Assembly: GCF_000165425.1 (NCBI RefSeq)
Contig: NW_001799388.1
Coordinates: forward strand, 124,001-188,000
Reading direction: 5' to 3'
From: Paramecium tetraurelia
Lineage: Eukaryota; Ciliophora; Oligohymenophorea; Peniculida; Parameciidae
DNA: 64,000 bases
The notes under the pieces are model-generated. The model worked only from the letters and a program-made list of their open reading frames with translations, did not search any database and had not been told where the DNA came from. A program made the position numbers and the translations under genes. Positions 10,938 through 25,017 of this stretch are shown one piece after another (position 1 is the first letter of the stretch; each line of letters begins with the position of its first letter).

Positions 10938-13440
10938 ATGGATCAAAACTAACAATACTTAATTGAAGTTCTTGCCAGGAAAGTAACACTAGAATTATTG
11001 AATCCTCTTTAGAATAGGTAAAGATGTGGTTTATGTAGAATCTTAAATTTGTAACAAGATTATACCAATATTGACTCAGCCATTAGCAAGCACACTTAGG
11101 CTATTTCAATTATTAATTAACAATAATAGCAAAGACAGCTCTAAGATTCAATGTACTTAAAGAATATCAACGAACTACACGGCACCATAAATTCTTTGGT
11201 ATCACTTTAAATTAATTAAGGAAGAAAAACAAACCTTAGCAATTTAAACTTAAAATTAAACATTCACTAATCTAATGGACAGGATTGAACATTATAGTCA
11301 ACAGTTGAATGAGAGATCAGAAAAGCTAAAAGAGTTACAATAATAATATCAATAATTGAAGGGAGATCAAGGCTTTGTTCATCAGACTTATATCACAAAT
11401 ATTGATAATATCCAGAAGAGAGTCAATCAATTGATTGTTTCTTCGAGAGAGGAGACTGATGGAAATAGATTCTCAGTAGAAAAAATGGATTCTAGAATCT
11501 AAGATATGACAGAAAAATTGAATAAAATGATAGAAAAGGCTGAATAATACCAATCAACCTTACAGCAATAAAAGGAGTTGAACCAATAAGTTCAAGAGAT
11601 GGATGAATAATTTGAATTGTTTAAACAGTAAGCAATGCTTAAGGAGGACCACGAAAAGTCTGTTAAATAGTAGAATGATCAATTAAAAAGCGAACTTAAC
11701 ACTATTCAATTTAAATACCAACAAATTTTGAGTTAAAATAATAGAAATATCACACAAATGTAGTAATAAATTGACAGCTTTTAATATTAAAGGGAGGATA
11801 TTTAGAGATAATTTTAAACTTGTTAAGGATTGATCAGAGATGTGAGAGTAGAAGTTGAAGCAAAAAATGGAGAGGTAATAAAATCTATAAACAATCTGAA
11901 ATCATAATTTGAATAGAGATATGAAGATTGGAGTGAAACCTTTCACATTGTTTAAAAGGCTGTGGAACAATTTAAGTTTGATTTTGCTAGTATGAAGTAG
12001 AATTACAAGAAGAATCTTATGAAATATGATGAAATATTCGAATAATACAAAGAAAAGTGTGACAATGATATCATGTCGATGTTGAATAGAAACACAAATA
12101 TATAGAAATAATATTTAGATGAATAAATATAAGTAATGGACACTCATTTTATGGAGGAATTACAATCTTTATAAAATTAGTTGGTTCCTAATATTATTCA
12201 AAACATTACTTCACTTGATAATGAGGGAAAATAAAGTCAACAAAATTAAAAGCATAGCAAGTAAGATGTTGATGATGCTTAAATGAAACAACATAAACTT
12301 TAAGTTCCTTAAAACCTACCCCATAACAATCCACAGAGAAAGAGCAAAGTATTAAAAGATACAACAGAAACAGAATCACCCTTAGGGATTAATATCACCA
12401 GCGTTTATGTTTCGGCTAATAAATCAATTAGATCAAATAGTAGAGTTGATGGTCAAATTGAGTATTAATCATATCAAAAGAAATAATCAGTATCAAAGGT
12501 TACTGATAACTTAGAATTGATAGAGGTAAAACAATAGATAGAGAAGGTGCTTGAGTCTCAAAAAACCTGTTAAATTTAATATTAACAATTGGATAAAGAT
12601 TTCAAGCAATTGAATGATAAAGTCAAGAAACAACATGAAAGATTAGAATTCTTCTTTTTGTAAACTAAAACGCAATTAAACAAATACAATTCTAAAATTG
12701 ATACCATTTAAAATGATACTAAATAGGTATAACCAGATAAGGAATTTGTTGATTTGAATTACATTAAAAGAGAAATTGAATTATTGCAAGGCCAAATTAC
12801 TAAAATGAAATCTGATATTTAAAATGATGCTACGTTTGCACAATAACAAATTAAGAATCTTCAGAAAATTAGAGATTAAATTCTACCCAAATAATTAGAG
12901 TAATAAACTAAAATGGATTAATTAGAGGAATGTTAGAAGTTGATGATTATTTTATTACTATAAAATGAATTGGTTTAAATTAGTCATGAAGATGGATTAT
13001 ATAGAGTAGATTAGAATCTTAATAATTTGCATTTCGAATTTCAACCAGGATTGAGGGATGAAAATACTCATATCACATTTAGACAATAGAGAATCTCTAA
13101 AGTAGATTTCATTTTGAATCAAATATTGCCAATCAAAAAAATTAGTTTATCTACCAGCAGAATAGATCACTCTTTAAATTTATCATAATCATAGACCCTA
13201 AGGAAGTAATAAACAAATAGAAACCTAAATAAAAATAGCAAAACAAACAACTCTGTAATTGTTGGAAAAAACTCAAAAATAAATGAATCAACTAGATTAA
13301 CCATGAGGAACACAATGACTGTTGAAATGAGTCAAAAATATATGAATAGAAGCTAAAGGCAGAAAGATACTTTTAACTAAGCAAGAATATCATTATCAAA
13401 TTAGCGATTAAACTATACTCTGAATGATGAAACAATTTGA
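10938..13440 (+). CDS. Long coiled-coil protein, 826 aa
   Basis: One 22-nt GT...AAG intron near residue 90 leaves 827 codons ending in TGA at 13438-13440. From about residue 100 to 680 the sequence is almost continuous heptad-type coiled coil, rich in Gln, Lys, Glu and Leu. The N-terminus has RQRCGLCRILNL, a single CxxC. The C-terminal ~100 residues are Ser/Thr/Asn/Arg-rich and likely disordered. The architecture suits a basal-body, ciliary or cortical scaffold protein, but this is inference; no specific family is recognised. Confidence 0.8.
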
Positions 13441-13505
13441 TCTATTATTATTTAAAGAGAAATGCTTCTAATTATATATAAGAATTTAAATACTCAATAT
13501 AATTA

Positions 13506-14484
13506 ATGATAATTTTCATTTTATTCACAACTATACTTTGTTATAGACCAATCCCTCAGAATTAGTACATCATTCTATCAACTTCCAAATTTTGGTTCAA
13601 TTATAGACAAGCTATAAACTCTCTATTAATCTATCAGCAATTAAAAGATTGGAGAATAAGTGATGATCAAATTTCATTGATGATCCCAGAAGATACAGCC
13701 TGCAACAGAAAGAATAATGTGCCTGGAGTGGCTTGTGCATATGATGGATAGAGAGAGCCGAATATACATAAAAATGTAAATTGGGACTTCAAGAGAAATG
13801 ATGTCAATATTAAATATTGGATAGATGTTATGCGTAATAAATACAATAAATATGTAAGTGATATCATTTAATTAAGACTCCATAATCAAGAAGATTAACC
13901 CTATCTAAGCAACAGAAATTATTAATGTTTATGAATGGACATGGTGGAGATGGGTACACCAAAATGCAGGATACAACTTATTTACTGGATTTTGAGATGG
14001 AAAAAATCACAAAGGAAATGGAATTTTTAGAGCTTTATCAAGAAGCCTTTTTGATATCTGATTCATGCGGGGCCATCACTTTATTTGAGACAGTCAAAGC
14101 CAAGAATATGATATTATTGGGATCAAGTTCCTTGGGAGAAAAGGCTTATTCTCATGGTCGTTGTCCAATCTTATCTATTCCCAAAACAGATAAATTTACT
14201 TTAACTACACATTATTGGTTGAAAAATGAATTAGACAAGAAACCAACTTTAACATTGTTAGATTAGATGAAAAAATATGATTATGATTATCATAAGGCCA
14301 ATTCAAAATTGATTATTAATATTGAAAATAAAGAGTCTAAGGATGTAAATAAAATAATGCTATTATTTAGATCAAAGCAGCTGATTTTTGGAAACCTAAG
14401 CAACCAATATTGAATTAGGTTATTTTAAGAAATGATTAAGATATTTTGGCTTAAAAAGAGTTTTTGGAATTGATGAACGCATGA
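13506..14484 (+). CDS. PIGK: GPI-anchor transamidase catalytic subunit (GPI8/PIG-K)
   Basis: The enzyme cleaves the C-terminal GPI signal of proproteins in the ER and attaches the GPI anchor. Two introns (23 and 26 nt) leave 309 aa. A signal peptide (MIIFILFTTILCY) is followed by the family hallmark TSKFWFNYR, then IPEDTACNRKNN, the catalytic-His block MNGHGGDGY and the catalytic-Cys block ISDSCGA (usually DTCQA). The TLSKQQKLLMFMNGHGG context matches C13-family legumain-like proteases of the GPI8 branch. No C-terminal membrane anchor is obvious. It is convergent with the bL20 gene (43 nt between stops). Confidence 0.93.
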
Positions 14485-14527
14485 TTTTGGATAATCATTA
14501 TTTATTATTTTATGTGCAATGATATTT

Positions 14528-15081
14528 TCATTCACCTTTTTCTATTTTCTTAAGTTCTTCTGGAGTTAATTCTCTTTTTAGACCAAACAATTTGTGTCCT
14601 TCCTTTATACCTCTCTTAAACCAAGTCTGAGTCACATTGTTGGCGATTAAACCTTTTTCATATGCTTAATCAAGAGACACATCATCGTATGGTTTTTCCT
14701 TGTTATTCACAAATAATGAATACTTTCATGCTATTTTGTATTTTGACTTCATCTACGACTGTTTTGAAAGAAAAAGGTTCGTTGATTGCAAGATTAGCTA
14801 GAATTTTTCTATCTAATTATATGTTAGAATGGTTTAATCCGAAAATAAATTGACTGTAACTTATTCTGTGTTCCCTCACTCCAGCATTGATAGCCTAAAT
14901 CCACTCACGTCCTATTCATGATAATAGACTTACTTAGAATTCTGGGTCTAAGTCTTCTACTCACATATGCATATTGCAATGATTTTTATACTCTGTTCAT
15001 CATTATTTTGGAAGTATTTCTGGCACGTCCTTAGAAGCCCTTGGCCAATTCTAAATACTTTTTTAAACTCCAATTAGCCAT
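14528..15081 (-). CDS. MRPL20: Mitochondrial ribosomal protein bL20
   Basis: Two introns (22 and 25 nt) leave 168 aa. The N-terminal half matches bL20: YLELAKGFQGRARN, then QKSLQYAYVSRRLR, EWIQAINAGVREH, ISYSQFIFGLNHSNIQLDRK and ILANLAINEP. Bacterial L20 is about 118 aa and ends there; this protein has an extra ~50-residue C-terminal tail (QTWFKRGIKEGHKLFGLKR), typical of mitochondrial extensions. No classic presequence is visible; the bL20 motif begins within the first ten residues. Confidence 0.92.
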
Positions 15082-15275
15082 AATTAATTAAAAATATTAT
15101 CTCTAAATTTATATAATAGTATTTGAAGATATCGAATTTCTTCCTGTTTGTATTTTTCATTCCCATTATTTGTGCATCATTATTGAATTCTAAGAGGAAT
15201 AATAGAATATAGCCAAAAATAAGGTTTTAGAATGCTGAAAAATTGGCAATATTAATTTAGATTATTATTTTATAA

Positions 15276-16619
15276 ATGGATTAGAGATAAGAAAATTATA
15301 AAGAAGTTTTAATAGATTGGATGTAAGAGATACATTAATTATATGTAGTTATAACTTGAAATACATTTTAAATGCGTATTTAAATAACAAGAACGTTCCT
15401 CCAGGTCACCCAATCTACATTTTGGGCAATCGCATCGATATTGAAAATAATGATATTGAAGTAAAGTTTATAATAACATTAGGATCGTATCAATAAAATT
15501 AAGTAGTTAGTTTAAGATACCATTTGGATTACATACAGAAGGAATTTCCCACCTTTATATTGTAATTTAAGTGATTATTTTTTAAGAATCAAATTACATC
15601 TCAGATACCGGTTGGGGATGTATGCTTAGAGTAGGGTAGATGGCCATGGCTTAAATGCTTAAGAAACACCTAAAAAATCATGGAGATAAGAGAGATGAAG
15701 ATTATGATAACATTTTATTAGCCTTTGCTGATAATGATTCATAAGAGTGTAAGGAGTTTATAGAATTTTAAAATAAAAAGGAGAAACAAAAAGTCCACAA
15801 TTTTATTTGTCCATTCAGCATTTAAAAAATAGCTTATTTAGCTAAAAAAGAATTCAATTTAGATCCAGGGGAATGGTATAAACCCAATTATATACTATTT
15901 CTCCTTGAAGAATTGCACAATACTATACCCATTAGAGGTTAATATTTTAATTATCCAAATTTAGCATCTGAAAATCTCAAATTGTCGGTGTTTAATGACT
16001 CCTGCCTTTTTCTTGATCAATTGATGAACAGAATGTTCGATATCAAATTTGAAACTGATAAAGATCTAGAAGAACAATTGGAAAAGACTTAACTAAAAAG
16101 CAAAAACAGTTTAGCAATATTTGTCTTAACAAGAATTGGTTTAGATGAACCCAATCAAAAATACTTGAAAGTGCTTGATGAACTAATGGAACTACCATAT
16201 TTCTAAGGTATTGTTGGAGGCACACCAAAAAGAGCATTTTATATACTTGGTAGAATTAATGATCATTACATTTACTTGGATCCACATTATGTTTAGGAAG
16301 CTGAGAATAAAGGTCAGATTATTGAAAATAAAATGTTCAATCGAACATCTTACAGTTGCAAATATATTCACTTATTAAATCAAAAGCATGTAGATACCTC
16401 GATGGGACTATCCTATTATATTCGCAATAAAAGTGAATTACTTCAATTTTGGAGAGATGTAAATTCTTTCATTATATTAAGATGAAAAAAATAAAGCAAA
16501 AATCCGATGATTTCTTCATTTTCCTCTCAGATACTACACCTGAGTATGTCGATTATAGCAATTAACTAGAGGAAAGCAGTAACAAACTTAATGATGATGA
16601 TGTTGTATTTTTATAATGA
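15276..16619 (+). CDS. ATG4: ATG4-family cysteine protease
   Basis: ATG4 processes and delipidates ATG8 in autophagy. Core motifs are clear: PIYILGN, IWITYRRNFPPL, SDTGWGCMLRVGQ with the catalytic Cys, GIVGGTPKRAFY, and YLDPH with the Asp/His pair. Introns of 22, 25 and 23 nt are well supported. The 5' end is not: joining the ATG at 15276 to NVPPGHP needs either a 47-nt intron or a 22-nt plus a 16-nt intron (15376-15391), both keeping frame. The C-terminus ends DDDVVFLQ, an acidic-aromatic/hydrophobic tail resembling LC3-interacting tails of other ATG4s. Length is about 408-411 aa. Confidence 0.9.
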
Positions 16620-16761
16620 AATCCAACTATCTTTATTTTGATTTATATTTCTGCACAATCCATTCTATCCACTTTATAGTGATAATTGATGATTAATTTA
16701 AGAAAGCAATTTAAAACTTAATTTAAATCTTCGAATATATTAATATTAAAAATAAATAATA

Positions 16762-16830
16762 ATGAGAGAAAAGTGGCGAAAGAAGAGAATGCGAAGACTT
16801 AAGAGAAAGAGACGTAAGGCACGTAAGTGA
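16762..16830 (+). CDS. RPL41: 60S ribosomal protein eL41, 22 aa
   Basis: An intron-free 23-codon frame encodes MREKWRKKRMRRLKRKRRK plus ARK, then TGA. It is nearly identical to the invariant eL41 peptide, which is about 25 aa in animals and fungi. It is among the smallest eukaryotic coding genes and easily missed by gene callers. It stands alone 142 nt downstream of ATG4 on the same strand. Confidence 0.95.
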   Translation: MREKWRKKRMRRLKRKRRKARK

Positions 16831-17621
16831 TTACATTATTTGCACATATTCTGGATATATATATTCATTTTATATTTCATCTTCATTTCCCATTTCCTCT
16901 TCTGGTTGTTATTCCCTTACTAATTTGGATAAGCCTTAAACTGATTGACTCATATCCCAATAGATGCATTTAATTTTGATAGTCAATATAAATACACCAG
17001 AGGCCAACAAGGGTTAGATCCTCAGAACTAGCCAATTAGTAAAATATTGTCAAAATATTAGGGATTATTGCGAAACCCATAAAATTATAGCATTTTAATA
17101 AATATTGGCAATTTCAATCGTTGTCTGTGATTACTTATGCAATTGTAAATATTTCCAGATTATTCATTCAATTAATAAAGTAAATCATTATTGAAAGATA
17201 TTAAGGAAGCCGAGCTATATTATCGATTGATAGTTTCTAAGTAGAGCTATTAATGAGCTTTCAAGTTTTGCTACCATACATTTATCAATAATAATTTATT
17301 TTAACATATATTTGTTAATTAATGATCGTTTAATGAATTTTAATAAAATATTTTTATATATACCTAGGCAGAATTATAAATTTATGATAATGTCTAAATC
17401 AATAACCATTTCAGTTGTAATGATTCAAATTATTGAATAAAAATGTAGGATTAAATTATGATATTAATAAAAGAGTTGATTTTAACTTTTAATAAAGTAT
17501 CATGGATATAATGATGATGAGAAATAGTATTATTGTTTATATGATTGTTTAAAGTGAAAATATTAAATTATGAATATTGATTGTAATTTATAATTATAAA
17601 TTTTTGACAGTTTTAAAGAAT
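16831..17621. other. Unresolved region, probable small plus-strand gene
   Basis: A plus-strand frame from about 16960 to 17251 is coding-like (FDSQYKYTRGQQGLDPQ, then GLLRNPQNYSILINIGNF, and LLKDIKEAELYYRL) but contains a TGA near 17129 that only a 36-nt intron would remove. An alternative start at ATG 16974 with a 23-nt GT...TAG intron also works for the 5' half. On the minus strand an acidic frame (EEEMGNEDEIQNEYIY) at about 16850-16920 has no nearby stop. Neither structure is convincing. From 17280 to 17621 nothing is seen. Confidence 0.35.
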
Positions 17622-19417
<1,796 letters not shown>

Positions 19418-19506
19418 AATTAGATTGTCATTTTTAGTTTATAGAAATTAAAACATTTATAATTAATAATCAACAGTAAAAAAATAATAATTTCAAATTA
19501 TTACAA

Positions 19507-19857
19507 ATGCCACCAAAAGTAACACCCAAATCTAATACCATGAAATATAGACAAAACAATCAAAAACTCAAAGGATAAGGGAGAAACATAGACTACAAAA
19601 AGTTCCCTCAACATACAAATAAATCAAGATTAATTTCTAATGGAGACATTAGAAGACTGGCTAGAAGAGGAGGAGTCAAACGAATAAGTTCAGATGTCTA
19701 TGAATTGTCTAAATTGTATATGAAGTTGTACATTTCCAATATTCTTCGTGATTCGATGATCTATGCTAATTATTCAGGAAGGGCTACTATTTTGGCAGAT
19801 GACATTTGCAGAGCTGCAAAAAGAGCTGGACAAACGGCGATTGGATTTACTCGTTGA
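19507..19857 (+). CDS. Highly divergent histone H4 variant
   Basis: An intron-free frame of 116 aa. The block IRRLARRGGVKRIS is identical to canonical H4 around alpha-helix 1, and NILRDSMIYANYSGR, DDICRAAKRAGQTAIGF align with helices 2-3 and the C-terminal YGFGG region. The remaining sequence differs strongly: the N-terminal tail lacks the GKGGKGLGKGG acetylation pattern and is longer (MPPKVTPKSNTMKYRQNN). H4 is one of the most conserved proteins known, so this is a specialised variant rather than replication H4. It would pair with H3 in the nucleosome core; a role in a particular nucleus or life-cycle stage is speculation. Confidence 0.88.
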
Positions 19858-19901
19858 AAATATTGTTTATATATTTGAATTTTGCCAATTTTCATTAATA
19901 A

Positions 19902-21201
19902 ATGAATTTTATAAAGTCAATTTTCTCCAAACCTTCAGCACCCTAATAAAAACAACAGCCCAAGAATCCGAATTCTGATTTCTCAATTCTTGATCCGCAA
20001 TTTACCTAAGTGAGATTGAGGGATGCAAAATTGTTAATCAAAGATATGAGGAGATTAGAATAAGTTGTTAATTATCAGCCAGAATCAATCAATGAACAAC
20101 TCAAAAAATGCTACGCTTTACATATTATTTTGAGCAGCGATCAATATTAAGCTATAGACAAGGTGGTAATGTGTTGTGAGAAAAATAATGTAAATAATAC
20201 TATAAAATAGAGATCAAACCAGTTGCACATACTACATAAGCGAGAACAGCAGTTACCACAAATATTAATCAAACATGCTAGATATTGTCAGATTAATAAA
20301 TGATAGCTACTTAATATCAGAATTCCATGTATCTTAATGTCTCTGATGTAATCAAGATTTTATATTTGATTTTTAGCAATTATAACTATATGAACAAATT
20401 CATCAAAATGAATCGGAATTCATGAACACCTATTTCAATTACATCTAGAGGATTACCCAAAATTCTGATATCTACAACTCTTGTAAATTCCATCAATACC
20501 CATATTAAGATGAAACTTTCAATAGAAAATTGTAGTTTTTGTGGCTTTTCAAAATCATTAATATGCTTAATTTTAAATTTGGTTTTTTACCCTATCTGCA
20601 ATTCTCCTTCAATCAAAAAACATAGAATTCATTCATCATCAGAGACATAGCCTATTTAATTTATAAGGATTGCCTATTGGAATATGGGTTCCTGAGAAAT
20701 GAAATAACTGATATGATTGATTCCTATTCATAATTTTAGGTTAGAGATTGTAAATCTAATATGTTCTATTTTAGCTCTACAATTTTATGAATTGGTTGTG
20801 ATCATGCTTGAAATTGATAAAAAAATGAAAATATTCTATGAAATGAGACAGCAATTCGCACTAAATTCCTCATCTGTCAGAGACGTTAAATGGTTTGTTA
20901 TAGAAAAAAAACAGTTAATTGAAATAGAAAACTTTGTTTCCAAGGCTAAATTGCTGAACACTGCTTAATTCAAGAAGAGTCTGATGGTGCCAACTCAAAA
21001 AATCGTTATGGAGAATCTGTAGAAAGTTATGATGGACCCATCTCTAATGGAAAATTCTTTTCTTAAAGTATTTATAGGTCTTATTCAAAGGAACCAACAA
21101 CAGCTAAAAATATTAAGAGGATAAACGAACTCCTTTACTCGCCCTTAAATTCTAAATAAATCAAAATATCAAATCATTCGAGATAATTGTCAAAAAATTG
21201 A
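19902..21201 (+). CDS. ANTH-domain (AP180/CALM-like) protein
   Basis: Five introns (21, 20, 29, 25 and 23 nt) leave 393 aa. Residues about 45-310 fit an ANTH superhelix: QLKKCYALHIILSSDQYQAI, then ILIKHARY, FMNTYFNYIQRI, and FIIRDIAYLIYKDCLLEYGF, resembling the LLFKDAIRLFA helix of CALM. A long helix follows (LVVIMLEIDKKMKIFYEMRQ). ANTH proteins bind PI(4,5)P2 and clathrin adaptors during endocytosis. The tail is short and no clathrin-box or NPF motif is obvious, unlike longer animal members. The family call rests on pattern, not alignment. Confidence 0.75.
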
Positions 21202-21452
21202 TTAATTTAATCTCAAAACTATTATATTCCATATTAGACTCAAATATCAACATAATAATTTAAAATTTAGGGCTAAATCTAGGTTTATTAATATAGTAAT
21301 TATTTACTGATTAAATATAATTGAATTTGATTCTGAAGGAATTCGTCTCAATCAAGAGAGAATTCATCTATTTTATCAAAGTCTATTCATGAATTAGATT
21401 TTTATATATTAACAGATAATTTGATTTGTTTTATAGTTTTTCAATATATTAA

Positions 21453-22564
21453 TCATCTTCCAGACCAAGAAGCAACTTATTTCTTGAAAATGATTATGAC
21501 TTATTCTAAGATGGCATTCTCTTCATCTCTTTTAGCTTTGGCTTCAGCATAGTCAGCTCTCTTGTTTTCCAAATCAGATTGGGCTTAATCGAGAGCGTCT
21601 TATGATTCTTAGAGTATAATCTTAGACTTTGCTTATTAGGCTAAAGCAGCTTGAATTTACTAAGAAATTAATGTAGGGATATTACAGTAGCAAGTCTGTC
21701 AGCATAGACTTATTTTCTCTCGTATTCCACCTTCAAATTGGCAACCTCTGCCTCACTCAAAGAGACCCATCCAGCTAATTCCCATGAGGCATTGATTTCA
21801 TTGACTTCCAAAGCCTCGAGAGAAGCTTAGAGATTGGCTTCAAGGGATTCCAAAACTGCCAAGACTTTTTCGGCTAAAGTGGCACCTCTGCTAACCTAGG
21901 GAATAAATTAGAATTAATACAGATCCATCTTCTTATTTAGAGGCTAAACTGAGGAAGGATTTGACTTCGTTTTCGTTGAAGAGGTTGCTATAGGCCTTCA
22001 ATTTTTCAGCAACACTTGTGGCTTTTTCTTAGAGGAGTTCGAATGAATCTCCATTAATGATGTAACCAGCAACGTCTTATTTAAGGACTCTGACTACTTC
22101 AAGAGCTTCTCTGTTTTATTTGATTGATCTGACAAAAAGTTAATTGCTCAAACACTATTCATCTAATAAGACTTAAATCTTTCTTGCAATTTCATCTTAT
22201 CTTTATTCGTTCCATGCCAAATAATTCTTTGTGTCTGAGAGTTCTTATTCAAATTAGGCTCTGTTTTCGATTGATTATTAGAAAAGCTTTTAGTTCAAGG
22301 ACTTGATCTTAGTGAATTGTTCAATAGTTCTAGAATTAGATCATGATATTACTGTGCACCAACCCATTCATCTGTTTCATTCTTTTAATCAGCTGCAAAT
22401 TGAGCATCCTTATTTGATTGAATCAGGTCATTCAACAAACCAAAGACTGTGTCAATTGCATCCATAGCTTTTGTTCCTGTTTGAAGTAATGCCATAATTT
22501 AATCATGAGTTGAAGTTGCTGAGGCAATGCTCACCAATAAAAGGATTGCAATGGTAGCTTTCAT
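21453..22564 (-). CDS. Trichocyst matrix protein precursor
   Basis: Three introns (23, 25 and 26 nt) leave 345 aa. A signal peptide (MKATIAILLLVSIASA) is followed by a propeptide-like region and then helical coiled-coil segments rich in Ala, Glu, Gln and Lys (VSRGATLAEKVLAVLESLEA, ADYAEAKAKRDEENA). This organisation is characteristic of the trichocyst matrix proteins of Paramecium, a large multigene family whose precursors are cleaved and crystallise in dense-core secretory organelles that discharge on stimulation. WELAGW and VSLSEAEVANLKVEYERK are also typical in style. Subfamily is not assigned. Confidence 0.85.
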
Positions 22565-22786
22565 CTCTAAAATAAATAATATTAATCAACCATCCCCCTC
22601 TAACTATGTTAAATAACAAATACTCTAATTTTTTCAAAAACGGGTATTCCAAAATTAATATAGATCAATCACTTATTTATAATTAAATATTAAATACACT
22701 TAAATGTTACACTTTCCTTGCTCCAAATATCTTGATGAATCAAAAACAGAACAAATCAATTAAACATTTCTATAATACATATAATT

Positions 22787-25017
22787 TCATTAGTTAAAAT
22801 AATTCATAAGTTCCTTTCCAAAGCATTCACACACCCTTTTATGAGCATAGCCCAATTAATGAGAAGACCGTTTAGCATAAATACTAACAATTATGTACTG
22901 AATTCTTTTTAAGTCAATATTCGAATCAATAAATTAAGGATTATTTAGGTATTCCTTATTGATTTGTTATTCAATGCTAAGTATCAGTCTGATATAAGGA
23001 GTCCCAGGAATTATCAATTGAATTTTCCCGAAGTTTGAAGACAATTCTTGATTTCGATACTCTGATTCCGCCGAAGCTATTTCATAACGATACAACTTGT
23101 AATGTTGGCAAAATTGAACCACCTTCTCAAAATTGAATCTCTCTACTCTCTGCTCAAACAAAACCACATATTTTTATATCCCATTATCGATTAATTTTTA
23201 AATGCTCTTTTAAGTAAGAGTTGACAACTAAATCAACTTTAATTCATTGTTGCAAATTGTAAATCGGAAAACCTTCGTATCTATAATCAATTTTATGGCT
23301 AATTTCTCATTCCATGAATCACTCTACTCGAACTAGTGTTGATGACTTATCTCCAGACTCTGACCAATAAACATCTATTTGTTGACCAATTTGATATCCC
23401 TTTATAACAACTAACCACTGTAGTAAGTTTTAATCTACATTTCCTCTATGACGCAGTTTTATAGACAGTCTAATGTAAATGTATGCACCCCAATAATCTT
23501 ATTTCCAATATTATTTCTTTTTAATATTTTCTAATCTACCTCATGTCCACCATTAAAGACCTTTACACAAAATTTAAATTTCAAAAGGATTTTATTCAGC
23601 TATATCTACCCACTGTCTATAAACTAGGTGATTTCGTAACTCTGAGATCTCTTTATTAAAATAAGATCCTTTACAATTTAATTATTAATTACAAGATGAT
23701 CATCTTTTAAAAATTCAGTGCTCGTATTATGACTGTTGAATTGAGACATTTGTTATTTGGTATGGTTAATATTTGAGATTTAAGAAGTCAACATAAATTT
23801 AGACTACTACTAAACAGTCTAGTTTATTTATTATGATAAATCTAATTATAATGTAACCGATTGCAATTCGATATTTGTTTACAAATTTACATTCTGCTCA
23901 TTCTACTTTACCTTTTGAATAACAATGCTCAGGCCCTTTGATTTAATTACAATTATCTACAATACAGTAGTAATGATATTGATTATGAAATAAATCGACA
24001 ATAATATCAATACAATAAAGCCTAATTCATAGTTTTCTTATTGGACTAAAACATAGGATGTGATAAGTAAGCAGTATGAAATTATGTTTGTAATGTTTAT
24101 TAGCTTATCCTTTAGATTTTTAGATTTAAATAGAATTAGGAATTACAATACTATCAAAACCCCATTAGCTCCTATTTCTAAATAGAATACTATCACAAAT
24201 TTATTAATGGCTATTGGAATTATGCCCATCAATAGTTCATTAAAAATGCAAATGAAATAATGAACCAAATAAATTGTCTTATTTTATTAAGCAAAAGTGG
24301 CTTTAGTAAAATAATTCAAGAAATCCTTCTTAGATTCATCTTTTATTGTTATCAATGGTCTCATAGTAAAGGCAAGATAAAATAGTAGCAGAATCCCCCC
24401 CATGATACAAAAAATGATATCTAACGGATCTTTTGATGAATTTTGAATAGTTTAGGTTATCTATCCTACGCTACCAAAAGCTAATTCGAAAATGCTCCCT
24501 TCCAAATAATAGATAGTTAGTTCTTGGATCAATTTAGGCCATTTATCATAGAACAATTTAGGGATGCAAAGTAGGATCAATAGTAAGAGAACAAAGAGAG
24601 TGAAATCACAATCATGCAGTAGCGTTGAAGTATAATTTGAATTTAAGTAATATTAATTTTCTACTTAGATGTTTGAATTTGTTCCAAAGATATAATAGTA
24701 TTTACCATTAGTTGAACCTGTTTGATCATAGGGTATTTAGGTACCTTCTGTTCCAAATCTTAGATATGCAAATAAGGCAATTCCACAAAAGTAATATAAA
24801 TTCATCATATACGGTTTGAACATGATAATCAATTTGAAGGGTAAGAGGTTAGTGAGTAGCACATTTGAGATCTCAAAATAAACAAATATTGTACTATTCT
24901 AATAGATCTTATCACTATAAATAATATTCCTATTTGTTCAAAAGAATAAATGGTTTAATTGTAACTATAGAGTGTTTGAGTCTAGTCCTAATAATTTTAA
25001 GGAACGTCTGATAACAT
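22787..25017 (-). CDS. Large polytopic membrane protein, about 737 aa
   Basis: From ATG 24823 downward the frame is open without interruption for about 2 kb to TGA at 22787-22789. Hydrophobic helices include LYYFCGIALFAYL, LFVLLLLILLCIP, DIIFCIMGGILLLFYLAF, LLMGIIPIAINKFVIVFYLE, GVLIVLQFLILF, IISYCLLITSYVLV and GFIVLILLSIYFIINIITTV, about seven. A Cys/Asn-containing extracellular stretch lies early. The C-terminal ~340 residues are soluble. A further 5' exon to ATG 25017 requires a 17-nt intron (24899-24915). I do not recognise a named family; it resembles ciliate multi-pass surface or receptor-like proteins only in general form. Confidence 0.72.

Noticed and set aside
10939-13440. Coiled-coil protein as myosin or kinesin heavy chain tail
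   Set aside because: No motor domain, P-loop or switch motif is present; low-complexity coiled coil alone is not diagnostic.
21453-25017. Standard-code reading with many stops suggesting non-coding DNA
   Set aside because: TAA/TAG as Gln resolves the frames, as for eL29, PIG-K and CFAP74 elsewhere in the window.
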